Below, in pieces: positions 34,526-47,330 of a stretch of DNA of 60,000 nucleotides; the stretch's first letter is position 1; every line of letters starts with the position of its first letter. The notes under the pieces are model-generated. The model made no database searches. It saw only the letters and a program-made list of their open reading frames with translations, and was not told the DNA's origin. Source of the stretch: Polytrichum commune (lineage: Eukaryota > Streptophyta > Polytrichopsida > Polytrichales > Polytrichaceae); NCBI GenBank assembly GCA_950295325.1, contig OX485808.1, forward strand, positions 7,444,501 through 7,504,500, written 5' to 3'. Position numbers and translations under genes: made by a program.

Positions 34526-37500
34526 TTACCTCAACTTCGAGCTTTGTTTCGTTCCACAATTTGACCGATCTTTCAAAGGGACTCGAGGAATTCTACTTTG
34601 AGAAATCCTTGTCTCCTGAGAATGTGCTTGGGTCAAAGACTTGGTGAGAGGTACACCTGTTTTTGCTCGAGAACTCGTACCTGTGCTGGTGGATATGATT
34701 TCCTTCTTGTCTGTGCAAGGGTTAACCTCAGTTGTAGTCAATGTTGTGGCAACTTTTGGGGATGGATGCACTGATTTGTTTGCCTGTGCAGATGATGTAC
34801 CCCAAGGCTGCTTAGTAGACATACTTTCTCTTCTAAAATTGCTGCCATTTCTTGGTTGTGATGTCATTGTTGCTGCTTTGTCATTCTTCTCTTCTAGCTG
34901 TTTTATACCAGAACGTTTAGGACTTAAGTTGTCCTGCCTTCTATCATTGCTTGAATATCCAGAGTTGCCATTGTTGCTGAAGCTGTCCCTTGGACAGTCT
35001 GTGGTTGATGGACCTGAAATTCTTTGAGCTGAGATGGGCAATAAAGGCTTCTTCGCAACCTTCCCAGGCATGATGTTTAGGATGGACTGATGATGCTGGG
35101 AAGTCTCTCTCAGTTTGCGCTCCGCAGCTTTCCTGGTAGGCAAGTGTGTGGATGGTGGCAGTTTCTCCAAGTTCCTGCAAGAAATTTTCTTGAAAACTTC
35201 GCTGATTGCTTTGAAACACTGGCAATAATCATACATCCGCATGTACTAATTTTGGAAGGAAATTGGAGAATTGAAATGCTTGTAACAGAGTGTCCTCTAA
35301 CTCAGCATGACTTTTGGTAGGAAATTAGTTGTATTGCATACAACACCTACCATGTTCGGTAAGCCCTTAGTGCATGCTTGGAGTTAGTGTGGGGGTTTGA
35401 ACAAAATAAATTGTGTAACAGTTCATTGAGGGTCAAACACATTTTGGCATGCCAAGAGGTGCTAAAATGAGTTCAGCAATCAATGAACCAAATTAGGTTG
35501 CTCTTCATTTGAATTCTAACTGTACTTCCAAGCATACACAAGCGGACAGAAATTATTGAATTTGTATGCAAAACATTAAATGGGATATCATAGGGGACCC
35601 ACTCCTGACGGAAAGTTCCACTAAGTTACAGGATAATTTTATTAAGTACCTCTTGTCGACTTCAAATTTCTTTTCCAGCATGAGAACCACATTCTGCATC
35701 CTCCGCATTGCGTTAGTATCCTTCTGGATGATATCCACACACCCAGGTGTACAGCAAATATGCTGCAACACCTTCATTGCTTTTGAAAACACCTCTTCCT
35801 TATTTCTGCATTCACACGAGATAGTGTTATAAATGCTTCCATGTTACTTCAGCTGCAATCAGTGCTGCATTGGTCCATACATATCTATTCCCCCGAAATG
35901 GAATAATTTATTGGGCAGCCTCTGTAATGATATTGTACCTAAATATCAAAAGCTGCTCCACAATAATGTTGGTGGAATCCATTTCACTGGCGATGGAGAA
36001 GGCAAGGCTTGGGAACCGAGCAAGATTGGCAAGGATGGACAGGGCATGCTTCAGCACTTGCTCATGGGGTGGACTCCGGTTGATTGTTGGGATTAACTGC
36101 AACAACTTGCTAATTGCACCTCCTTGAACCAACCATTCACAGCACTGCTTCGAGTGCTCGGTAGCTACATCTGCATCCATGAACATGGAGAAACCAGATG
36201 AATTATATAGAATCGCTTCACTCAAATTTCATAGTCAAGGACCAAAGTGCTCCACATCCATAATTCTATTGCATAGATTCAGCACAATCATTTTGAAGAG
36301 GAGCATTACTAAGACAACAAAACATTTAGGCCATGTGTTGCCAGGCCTATTGAACTTAAATCCCATTGGCCTAAACCCAAGGCCTTAACCTGGATCTCAG
36401 GGGTACTCTGAGGTTATGCCGCCTAAAGCCGGAATAGCGCTCAGATGGGTGACCTTCATGGCACTTGATTTCCGGTGCACCCTGCCATTTTATGGTCCAC
36501 CCTACCTTCATAGTGGAAGCATCTGGCTGAACCAGATGTTTTCAACCAACCTTATGGGAACCTAGAGGCTTACCACAGGCCAGCTCATCCACACCCGTTC
36601 AAAGTGTTCACCTGAGAATGGAGGAGGTAGTCTTTACGGGCCCTCCAATTCTTGTAATGCCCATTTCAGAAATACATATTGAGTTAACCAACTCAAAGAT
36701 AAAGCAACACCATAATTCAAGCTGGTCGCAACACCAGAGTCATCTTTTCTTTCTCTTTCTCTTCTTTTCAAGTGCACTATGTCCATCATTCCATTGCATG
36801 AATTTAACACAAACATTTGAAAAGAAATATTCATTAAAACAGCAAAACATTTAGACAATGTGTTGCAATGCCAAATGGACCTTTTAAGTTGTGACCTTTT
36901 AAAGTTACACGTGAAGAAGTGGGAAGTGTATGTGTACCTATGGTAGCGCAGGTGTGCAATATTCCACTGACAGTCTTCTGGCTTAGGAGTTGGGCCAATG
37001 CCTCCATGAGACGGTTGCCCAAACGCTGGCTGTTGTTTACTGTGGCTGCTGTGCTTTGCATGCGGAGACGCAGCTCTTGCATGTGCTGCTTCACCCGACT
37101 TTGTCCTTTCCTCCACTTATGGCCTTTCCAGACCGCCTAATGGACAAAAAGCAAGGAAACATGCTAAGCGAGCATGTCATGGCGGACCTCACTTCTGAGG
37201 TTAACCCTACAAGACATTTGAGCTGGAATTGCTTTATAATAGCAATGTAACTCACCTAGGGTGACGTAATGATGAATCAACTGTAACTTTCAGTACATAA
37301 ATATTGTTGGGTCAGTGTTGAATTTCATATGATTCAATTTTCATCACTGGCATGCGTCCAATACACCAATGTGTACCAATAGTACGATGAAGAATTCATC
37401 CTTTTTCCAACTTCATGTTATCTACCTTCTTCTACAACAATGCAGTCAAATGACTGCAAGATAGAGAAACATTGCCTGCCAACGAAGCAAGGTAGTATGT

Positions 37501-40500
37501 TCAGCGAGTATGTTCTGGTGGACCTCTGGGGTTGACCCAACAGGACATTTAAGCTGGATTTGCTGAATAATAGCAACTAAATTCACATAGGGTGATCAAA
37601 CGATGAAACTGTAACTTTCAGCATATAAATATTGTTGGGTGAGGGTTGCATATCGTATGGTTCAATGTTCATCATATGTGTTGGTAAAATCTTGTCCACT
37701 AGCATGCGTCCTATACACCAAATGTGCACCCTACCCAGTACTAAGACGAAGAATATATGCTTTTTCAACTTGATGAGTGCCTACGCCGTTTTACAACAAT
37801 GCAATCAAATGTCTGCAGAGTTGACAAACATTCTCTGGCAAAAGCTGGACATCTAATCTACCAATTGAGTAAATGTCAGATAAGCCCAAACTGCAACGAT
37901 TGAGATGATGGAGATGGGCGGATTACCTGAATTAGACAGATACAACGCATCAAATGAATATAATGCTTCTGAACCTTGTGGCCGCGGTAACACCTCTGAA
38001 TCACCACGGCCGCCTTTCGTAGCCTCAAAAAGCGTAATCTGCTTTTCAATGTCCTGGCCCATAGGGTTAAAGTCTGACCAGCTTCCAGCTCGTGGACACT
38101 ATAAACCTGTACTGACATTTTTGGCTCAACGGCGTCAAAATTTTCAATGGTGTGTTGCTCGTGAGCAACCTGCACATCAGCGGATAGCAAAGACAACTTT
38201 CGGACACAATGTCCTCTCCAATGAGCTTGAATTGTGGAAGCTGCTACGATGCAACGATAATCTTGTGCGGTGAAGGTCGTATGGTTGTCCAAACAGCAGA
38301 GGACCTGGAGACCCTCATTTTATATAAGATCTTTCAGAAACATCAGGAGTGCAAAACAAGTCAGGCATGTCCACTAGTGACTCCAACCTTTCTACCTGAA
38401 TCTCAGCAAACATTTAGGGGCTTACCCACATCAATAGAGTTATCCGTTAATCCAACGGGTCTTACAGTCGGGAGTCGGCTGTTTTACATACAACAATTTC
38501 CATGTTCGGTAAGTTTTCAGTGCATGCTTGGAGTCTGTGTGGGGATTTGAACTACTAACATTCTACATCGGTTCATTGAGGGTCAAATGTTTTTCGAACA
38601 AATCTCCACACCCACTCCAAGGATGCACATGGACAGTGTTGTATACAAATCAACTGACTCCCGACCAGAAGTCTCATTGAATTAAAGAATAACTCTAATG
38701 TTTCAAAAGGTTTCAAGAGATACTGTAATAAATCAGACTACTTGTCAAACCAAATATCAAGAAAACAAATTATGGGATTGGACCAATCTTGGGTACCCAG
38801 AATGTACCTCTTGGGGTCGTTCATGGCAGTCATGATCTTCCTGAAGCCAATCTTGAATGGTGTTTTCTTTAAAACATCTATAAGAGTTTCTCTGTACATG
38901 TCCACGATAGTGAGACTGGATCTTCGTGGAGGCATTCCTCCACATGATCATTGCATTTCTTGCACGAGATCCATGCCAACAAGCCTGGATCTTTGTGGCT
39001 GCTTCGTGACATAATCTCAACCTCTGGCGGAGGAGTCTTCCTTTCACCAATGCCTGTATTCTTATGATGCTCTTCCTGTCCTTATAGTACAACCTCTTCA
39101 GTACAAAGCTCCGGTAGGAGCTTTGGATCAAAGTCGCTGCCCATCTTGAATTTTTGAAATTCCTTCGCGTACAACAACCACGCCAACGAGCTTGCACTTT
39201 GACGATCATTTCCTTGTAATGGGCAGAATACTTTCGAGCCTCCCTTCCCCGTGCTAAAGCTTGAATTTTAAGGATACACATCTTGTGTGCAGAGTATTTT
39301 TTCCTCTGCAAATATCCACGGAAGCATCTCTGAATGTGGGTGACTGCAACTTTCCAATTTTGCAAGGCACCTCGAACGTAGTAACCCCGCCAAGCAGCTT
39401 GAATCTTCAGGGTTGCTTCTCTGATGCGAGACAAAGAGAGTTTGTATGATTTTCTTTGGAAGTAACTTCGAACATTCTTCTGTATCAGCAATGCAGCAAA
39501 CTCAGTTCTCCAAATTTCCCTCCTAACTGCGAAGCCTCGCCAACATGACTGAATTTTGAGCACCGCTGCTCTCAGCTCCCTGGACCTTCTTCGCACCAGA
39601 TAACCACGTCCCACAGCTTGCACTTGAACTGTGCTGTTCTTCCACAACTTGTACTGTCTTTTCACGTGATACCTTCGCCAAGCTGATTGGATCAAAGTGG
39701 CGGCTTCACTCCATTCTTGAACAAGTTTCCTCACACGATGCCCTCGCCAAAAACGCTGGATTTTCAGCACAGAGTCTCTGATGCAATCCATCAGGGTCCG
39801 AACTTTCCTACCCCTGACATGAGCTTGCAACATTTTGACACTAGCCAAACGCTTCTGGTACAATGCTCTTCCAGAGAAACCCCTGACATATTTCTGGATA
39901 CATGTGGCCGCAATATCTGAAATGCCAACTTACCTCAACATGTTATGGAAGATGATAGCGAACTATATTTTTTTCCTTTTTCTCCATAGCAACAAAATCT
40001 AGATTGATAACCAGAACCGTTAGAAGGAGCTTACCACGACTTGCAATATTGTTTTCTATTGACAGTGTCTGTTGAGGAAGAGCCTCGTCTAGTTGCACAT
40101 CATCCTCCAGATTAAAATTTAGTTCTTGGGTTGGATAGGTTGGAACGACACACTTAAGAGGCTGAAAATCCTGCATCACATGGAGATTGACATTCAATTA
40201 TCAATCTGCAATCCTAGAACAGAAGTTTGCACATGAGGATGGTACTCAACAAAACGAGTCAATATCCATCTGAACATCTGTAGCAGTCACTGAGCTTGTG
40301 AGATTTTAGTAGTTGAAACTACGATGCCTGAGAAGTTCATAGCCACATCGGAGTGAACTTGTCATGTACATCAGTGAAGTTCAAATCAAAGTAATAATAG
40401 ACTGATCTATTTGCATGCAAGATCTTGGTTGTGCTGGCTGACGATTGACAAAAAAACAAAAACAGGGGTCAAGCTGAGGTATACCTCTGGGTTCACATTC

Positions 40501-43500
40501 AGGAGTGCAGAACAAAGGTGAGCTACGAAAATGATCATGTTGCGCTCAAAAGTACACGGGTCCTCGTCCACCACATCAGAGAGCGTGAGAACCTGCGTCA
40601 TGACATGACCTATTTCATAAACTTTCTGAACAACACGCAGGAGGATATTCAATGAACAGCCTCGATGGCAAGTTCAAATATACTAGACAGCAAGAAGAAA
40701 GGCAACTCCAGTAGAGAGACACATATTTTGTGGCTATAACGTTACAAGTACATAGAAAACGTCAATAATCCCAGCCACAGACTAACCTCAGGTGCGATGC
40801 CCAGCATCTTGGCAGCTTCTTCCACCATTCTGAAGTTGTGGGTAGTCGCCTCACGATCACTCATACTGTAATTTCCACTCTCTTGAAAGTTCTGCAACTC
40901 CCACCTGCCATGCTCTCCGATGCTTTTCTCAACCTGCTCGAGTCAGGATAGACCCATGTTACACAAACATGTTTTGAGTTGCCTACCTACATAGATGTAA
41001 TCATAAAGAGATTACGCGGTTCATTAGCACAAGCATACCTAGAAACCATTGACAAAACACTCTACGACCTTATTGTAAGGTAGAGAGACAAACTCTGACA
41101 TTGATCTGAAAGCTCACCAGCATATCTGAGGTTGGCCTACTCGTGACCTTAATTGCATGATGAGGCAGACACTGAGGTAGGTAGTTGCTTATGAGGTAAC
41201 ACAGGACTTGTCCATCGGCAAACGATGTGCTAAAGTTCTCCACTGTGGTACCACAGAAATTTGAAGATATCCCCTGCAATAAAATGAGATAGTCAGCCAT
41301 ATGAACGCACTGGCCATTGACGTGAAAGTTATCATCGAAAATCATTCTCAGGACGCATTCAGGATGCGCATGAACCAAGTTGTAATCATAGTTTATTGAC
41401 TGATCTCATCTAGTCAAGGAAGATGACATAAGGAGGTGCACGCTCCAGAGACGGTGTAACATTGAATCATGTATTTCCCAAAAGGACATCTGAAGAGCTG
41501 AATGAGATAGATTTAGGCACGTGCCTGAACCCAAGTTAAAAGGAAGTCCAATGCAGAATTACCCTTGGTCTCAGAATCGATAGCCTGCATTCCATGAAAC
41601 CAGACCGAAGAAAAAATCAGCCTAGATTAATGTCCCAACAGATCTCACGTAATAAGATTTGACATGCTCACTGCAGCTACACTCTTTCTCCTTAGACACA
41701 AGAAGCTCCAATCACAAGGCGATCAGCAGATGGTTTTACCAGACCAAGATGTTCAATCTCCTCAAACAACTTCGGATGGCTCACCAACCTCGGAATCTGC
41801 AAGACAGACATCGTCTCAAGTAGTTAAGTCAGGACGACATTAAGTCAGCATGACAATTGTAATTGCTGATGTGCCATATTAGTACATGTCCTTATACACC
41901 TCCAGTCACATCTATACTGATAAGACCTTGGAAAGCCATTGATAATGATGTCACTTTTCCGAGTTGAAAAAAGAAGCACCTGTAGGTGGAGTATGACATT
42001 CCACATGAGAGAGAGTGTCTTCTCACGCTGGCCGGAGGCAATATGCTCTGCAGTTATGGGTGCTCCTTGTTCATCTTGCATGAGGACACCCGATCTGCTC
42101 AAGCTCTCAATCGCAACCTCACAATTGTGCGCCCGCTTTTTGGGCATGTGGCATGGCAATTTGATTTTCTGTGGCCATCAACGAGACTTCTCGGTCAAAC
42201 TTGTCACTATAAAAAGTGCGCTGGAGAGTCACACAGACCAAGACGGTCCAAAAGCTCTGAAACACGATGAAGGAGATACATCCAAATAGAATAAAAACAT
42301 GCCTTTGATAACAATATGTGGATCCATTGAGATTTGGGCATCATATATATAACCTTTTACAAACCAGTATATGGTAGAGATCAACAAATGGATCAACAAG
42401 ACAAGGTTTTCATACCATTCCTCGCTTGGAAGATCAGGACCGAGGGTTGACAAATGAGAAGGCACGCAAAGCAAAAGCTTGCGAGGGGCTACCCCTAATT
42501 CTTCAACATGAATGGTAATTATAGGATAAAGCAATTGGGGAGATAATACAGATGGGGAAAATGACCGTGATGGAGAGTCAAGGGCTCAACAACATTGTAC
42601 ACGCACCGCAAGAAGGGATAAATCATGAGACATGAGCTGCGCCAGACGGCACAGACGAATACCATCCTGGAGGTCCTCAACCAGATTCCTCACTTCAAAG
42701 TTGTACTCACAGAGCGGAGCCTGTGCCACGCATTACCCACCATCACCTGTACCAAGTTAATACCTCTCTGCATGTTACGTACCTCTAAAACCCTTGACCT
42801 TTCGTTCTTGAAAACAAACTTCCTGGAAACCCCACACTTACACGTGCGTAAGGGAATGGAACAATATGTATTAACCACTTTTCCGAAAAAGTGTAGATCC
42901 ATGTTTCTGTTTTGATGGTTGAAGAAATTTGTGAATTCATGACCAGGTTTGAGTTCCAAAACATCAAGGCTGAGGCAAGGTAGATCCAATAGTCTGAGAG
43001 GTCACCAACCCCCAATTTAATACTGATCAATACATTCACTAGAACGGTACTATTGACCCCAAAAAACCAGTGAAGGATGATCCACCTCGCAACAAAAACA
43101 ACATTCACAAATACCGTTTCAGGGTACACAACTACCGCTTTTGTTCTGAGGTCCTGTAAATTATGTAGTCTATAAAGAAATAAAAAAACATTTGTTTACT
43201 TATCATTCATCATAGTGGTAAAGACTTCGATTACCAGGTGCGGACCGTTTATGAAGGTTTGAAAATCTTCAGTTTCCTCAACAAAGGTTACACCCTAATA
43301 AGATATCGCAACTAACACTGTAGACCTAAAATGAAAAGAATAGCTGAGGATAAATCTGACCTGGACATGTGAAACATGGTATCCCAGTTTTCCCACATGT
43401 ACAATCAAATCTCCTTCTCCTTGCATAACGTGAGACAGGATCTCTGTCATCAGCACCATCAAGCACAACTTCAGTGAGTAAACTAAAATAACACAAGGCC

Positions 43501-46369
43501 GCCCTGCTCTTTCCCAACAAAAAGTATTCCATCAACGCACCATCAGAAACAACAAATGAGCAAAGAGAGGACATCCAGGAATAGTTGAGAAAGAAAACCT
43601 TCTAACGCTTGCCGGCTGGATTTGACAATGCCATTTGGATGAAACAAAATTGGGGAGCCCCCATCCATTCCATCAATTCCATAAGTAGGGTTTAGAGCCA
43701 TCTCACACTTCATCTTGTCCAGTACAAGAATGAGTAGAAATATCCTCTTCAGTATAAGGTTGCCCAGCGCCTCTTTGTAACCATCGCGGTATAGTCCATC
43801 AACAGCCCTGAATCATCAAAGTAACCTGGACAAATGAACAGATATTCTCCTATTTTTCCTTGATTTCTACGATTCAATATTCTCCTATTTGGTTGCAATT
43901 AGCAAATTCGGAACTCAAAGAAGAAAAGTACATCTAAGTAATGATCCCCAATCTCTTCTCTCTTCTCATACTTAAATGTTCCCTAGAAGGTTCCACGTAG
44001 GAATGGAGCCAGGACTGACCTGTTTGTAGAAAATTGTTTGGCTAGGGTAGAGTCAAAGAGAAAATGTTCCTCCACCAGAACTCGTAAGAATGCAGCATCG
44101 GTCTGTTTTTCTCCTTGCTCAGTGAGAGCAATAGTACCTAGCACAATGACCAACCCCAGCCGCAGCCAAGCAGGAGTATAGCTGGAGAGCACATCGAGAG
44201 CTTTTTGTCGCAGTGCTACATCAGATAGGATAACACAGTTTGGCTTCATTCGCAGCCTCCCATCGTCTATGTGCTGCAAAGTGATGCAAATGTTAGTAGT
44301 AGTAGATTGGAAAAAGCCTTCTTCACTTAGAAGACAAGAAGTTAAAGAAATGCGTGCTCTTGATAAAGGTAATATTTACAACATCTTTATAAACCAACCA
44401 ACCTAATACAACCAGAACACTATCTTGGAAAAAATAAATGACCACAATTCACGGTGATTGTTACTAACTAAGTATTAGCAAGAGACAATCCGATCTTCCA
44501 GATGTGATAAAAATTTACCCTGGCCACTTGTGTCATTGTTGAGAGGACTCTTTCAAGCTTGGAGGCCTCCAGATAAGGACCGAGCCGCCTTCTTAGTTCT
44601 GATGCACTGCAAATTTGGCTTAAGTGCGTCTCTTGAAGAACCTCGGACGACTCAGTCCCCTTACTCTCTCTTGAATTTCGCAAGCTCGACATGTGTCCTT
44701 TCGAGACAATTCTTCGGTTCTGCTTATCAGTTCCTTTGAGTGTCTGATGATTGTCTGTTTCATCAAAAGATGTCAACCTTGCAAGGTTACTGCTCAAATA
44801 TTTTTCAGATAATGGTTTATCATCAGCAAACCCATGTAGAATGCTGCGTCTCTGCCATGTTTATTTTACACTCAAATTGAACGAACTGTCCGTCACCAGA
44901 TAAACTTCCCAAAGAAAACAATTCATTTTCGGACTCCCATGCTTTCTCTGGACTCATTTAAGGGTCAACATAGAGTCAAGTTGTAAGTGAAGTACAGGAT
45001 GAAATCTAGCAGATTGTTCTGTTATGGGTACTTCTAGCAGATCGCTAGAGTTTTAGCTCCACTCCAGAAATTGATTCTCGACAACATGAATTCAAAGTTT
45101 TGAGCAATTAGGGGCATCACCAAGGGACATCAACCATGCAAAATTACTGCTTGAATACTCTCTGATGATGTTTTATCATTAGCTAACTCATGTGGACCCC
45201 ATGCTGCATCTCTGTCATGTTTTTGACTACCTGAAGACTAACAGCCATGAATTATAGAAGGTCCCACTCAAATTGGAGGAATTGTCCACCACTAGATAGA
45301 CTTCCTAGAGTCTAAAAATCAATGTTCAGAATATCTTGCTTTCCCTAAAGGTTTAGAAAAATTAGGGGCATCACAAATCATAGGCATGTCGTTTCTCCTT
45401 GCATTATTGCACTCAATTTCATGCCCTGGGGGATAGAACTAGAATCTCACATGTTGAAGAAACATCACCCTAAGGAAACTCCGATAACATACAATGGCAA
45501 CCAGGCTGCATGATCAGAAGGAGATTAGTACCTGAAGAGCCATCCATTGAGTAGCGAGCCTGACTCATCTCCCGATCAATCCACAATGAACCCATGCCAG
45601 TACCATAATTAGAAGACCTTACGAATGAGTCAGCACTTGCCCTGACTTTCTGTCCGCTGCCCACTGGCAACACCTTTGCATTGGCATCCATGGGTTGCCT
45701 CAGAAGGTCATTCAACCATGCACTGTAAGCCCTTTCTTGCCTGTCCATCCAAATCTCCCGCTTCACATGTGCAATTCGAGAAGCCTCAAATTCCTGGCTC
45801 TCTGCCACCTTCAGCTGTACCGAAGCTTGCATCCTCATCATCTTCCTCCCTGTCCCTGGCACCCTGACCTTCAACTGCGTGGATGGCATCGTTTTCCCGG
45901 CCAACAAATCCCTTTTACTCACACAAGAAGTAGAAGAGTACCTTCTTCCACTCACAGACTCTCTTCTTCCGTTGAGAGACTCCCGACCCTTCTCTGTGTT
46001 ATTTTTTGGTGTCATAAAAGAGAAAGGGTTAGGGGTAGTGGGCCCATTTTTTTGTTTCCGAGGTGTGGTAAACCCAGGCTTACAGAGACTCCCCAAGACG
46101 TCTTGTGAGGAGGATCGCTTCTGGGTGAGGAGGGATTCAGCTTGGTTGATGCGAGATAAGAACTGTTGCTTGATTTGATCCTCGCTGGGGCCAGTTTCGA
46201 TGCCAAAGAGGGGTAGCCGGGACTTACTCTTGGTTGCTGTCCTCCCATCTGGGGCTGTGATCACAAGAGGGCTTTGAAACTTCTTGTTGGGGAGGATTGT
46301 TGGAATGTCACCTCTCTCGAAGCTCTTCCTCTTGTGCCCACACACAGGTGTGCAGCTCTCTTCCGCCAT
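34526..46369 (-). CDS. ASPM: ASPM / abnormal spindle-like protein with CH segments and IQ repeats, about 20 exons, roughly 1800 aa
   Basis: A homologue of ASPM/Asp, a calmodulin- and microtubule-binding spindle-pole and phragmoplast protein. Exons in order: 46369-45532, about 44851-44519, 44273-44020, 43807-43599, 43443-43361, 42720-42607, 42168-41980, 41796-41740, 41584-41525, 41273-41118, 40933-40787, 40592-40485, 40170-40035, 39916-38808, 38304-37927, 37136-36938, 36170-35939, 35805-35650, 35174-34526. The basic N-terminal exon is followed by calponin-homology segments (EYNFEVRNLVEDLQDGIRLC; FSTSFADGQVLCYLI), then about 18 IQ motifs such as LKIQRFWRGHRV, one split by an intron (LIQ/AVWKGHKWR). 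The helical-repeat C-terminus contains HALSILANLARFPS. The Ser/Lys-rich tail ends in TAA. The join between exons 1 and 2 is out of phase as read, so a small exon may be missing. Other joins are in frame, one through a GC donor. Confidence 0.9.
35288..35640. mobile_element. Foldback MITE family, copy B (last ASPM intron)
   Basis: Relative of 17146-17472 with the shared core CCATGTTCGGTAAG and GTGCATGCTTGGAGT, and a decayed right arm. It nearly fills the last ASPM intron (35175-35649). Confidence 0.7.
36230..36875. repeat. Two-copy duplication in ASPM intron
   Basis: A block near 36245-36345 (TCTATTGCATAGATTCAGCA, ACAACAAAACATTTAGGCCA) recurs near 36785-36875 (TTCCATTGCATGAATTTAAC, ACAGCAAAACATTTAGACAA) inside the intron 36171-36937. 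Noncoding. Confidence 0.65.
37140..37850. repeat. Tandem duplication of about 345 bp in ASPM intron
   Basis: Two consecutive diverged copies (about 37140-37485 and 37486-37850). Shared blocks in order: GAAACATGCTAAGCGAGCAT-like, ACTGTAACTTTCAG followed by ATAAATATTGTTGGGT, GCATGCGTCC, ATACACCAA and ACAACAATGCARTCAAATG. They fill the intron 37137-37926. Confidence 0.8.
38436..38696. mobile_element. Foldback MITE family, copy C (ASPM intron)
   Basis: Left AGAGTTATCCGTTAAT pairs with right ATTAAAGAATAACTCT, then CGGGAGTCGG with CTGACTCCCG, and the core CCATGTTCGGTAAG. It lies in the ASPM intron 38305-38807. It is the clearest copy for defining the element ends. Confidence 0.8.
43235..43294 (-). 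other. Possible 60-nt in-frame cassette exon of ASPM
   Basis: Bounded by AG on the upstream side and GT on the downstream side, phase 0 to phase 0, no stop. It would add GVTFVEETEDFQTFINGPHL between HVSHVQ and APLCEYNFEV. Direct joining of the neighbours gives the better match to the family, so it is either optional or just an open stretch of intron. Confidence 0.3.
45100..45340 (-). pseudogene. Degenerate duplicate of ASPM exon 2 and its upstream intron
   Basis: The sequence parallels 44760-44960: GACAGAGATGCAGCATGGGG against GGCAGAGACGCAGCATTCTA, GATAAAACATCATCAGAGAG against GATAAACCATTATCTGAAAA, then matching upstream intron. Both plausible frames contain stops, so it looks like a dead copy lying in the intron between exons 1 and 2. 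Confidence 0.6.
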
Positions 46370-46384
46370 CCTTGGAATTCTTCT

Positions 46385-46790
46385 TCCCCCCTGCCTGTCA
46401 CCCTCGGAAATTCACTCACCTTGGGCTAAAATCACCATTCGAAGAAATCACATGATGTGCCGTCGTGATTTCCACTTCGATGAACATCACACCGCACTGC
46501 GAATATCCTGCACTCCAATTTGCCTGTCAACCTTGCAAATCCACTCAACTCGGACCAAAATCACACTTCAAAGTAATCACATAATGTGCCACCATCATCG
46601 TTTCCACTCGGGGGAAAAGAAATTCACACCCCACTGCATTTCAATTTCCTGCACATCAATTTCCACCCCCGGGAATTCCACTCACCTCGGCCCAAGAATC
46701 TTCAAAGAAATCACATCATGTGCCATCATCATTTCCACTAGAGAAAACCTCACACCGCACTGAGGAATTCCTGCACCCCAATTTCGCCCA
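46385..46790. repeat. Three tandem copies of about 130 bp directly upstream of the ASPM start
   Basis: Units begin near 46409 (ATTCACTCACCTTGGGC), 46539 (ATCCACTCAACTCGGAC) and 46675 (ATTCCACTCACCTCGGC). Each contains a TCACATRATGTGCC palindromic core, then TTTCCACT and CACACCRCACTG. The array starts about 15 bp upstream of the start codon, so it lies in the leader or proximal promoter and may hold repeated regulatory sites. Confidence 0.85.
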
Positions 46791-46799
46791 CATTACGCG

Positions 46800-47330
46800 C
46801 ACCATCCCACTCCAAAAAAGTCCAGCCCCCCCCCGGGCGGAGCTCACAATGAGAGCCTACTCCAGAAAAGACACGTCGAAGAGAGGCGAGATTCCGAGAG
46901 CTTTGCTACAGATTTCGCGAGAACGAGTGCGACCCCATTGGAGGCGAGGTGTTTGGCGACAAGTGGAGATGTGTGGCAAGGAAACCGGATGCGAATCGCG
47001 TGAGAAAAGAGGTGGAGAATCGGCAGGGGTGTGCGGTAGAGTGAGAGGAAAGGGGGGTTTGCTTCCTTTCTGTTTGAAATTCAAATGTCCTCCCGCCATT
47101 GATTGGAAGGCGGATGGGAAGGCATGGACGGGTGGATGAGGAGTACGTTTTCATCCGTCTCCCCAACGGTCACCTATTACGGACGGATGAGAAAACATTC
47201 CCGAGCCATTTCTCATCCTTGACTGGCTGCGTGATTCGTGCAGGGGTGGGCCCGGTGAGATGGGTGTGGTGGGCCCGGGTAGGAATTAATACGCCACGTG
47301 GGACATGGTTGATGATGTAATGAAGTGGTC
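46800..47330. promoter_or_regulatory. Distal ASPM promoter region
   Basis: GC-richer stretch upstream of the tandem array. It holds an inverted pair around 47150-47195 (TTTTCATCCGTCTCC / GGACGGATGAGAAAA). Overlapping frames here on both strands are chance frames. Promoter function is inferred from position only. Confidence 0.4.

Noticed and set aside
38738-38935. Minus-strand frame reading KKTPFKIGFRKIMTAMNDPKRYILG, which looks protein-like
   Set aside because: It overlaps the end of the IQ exon in another frame. The IQ frame gives a phase-0 join to the next IQ exon, while this frame meets a stop after that join. It could still be an alternative reading, but I could not support it.
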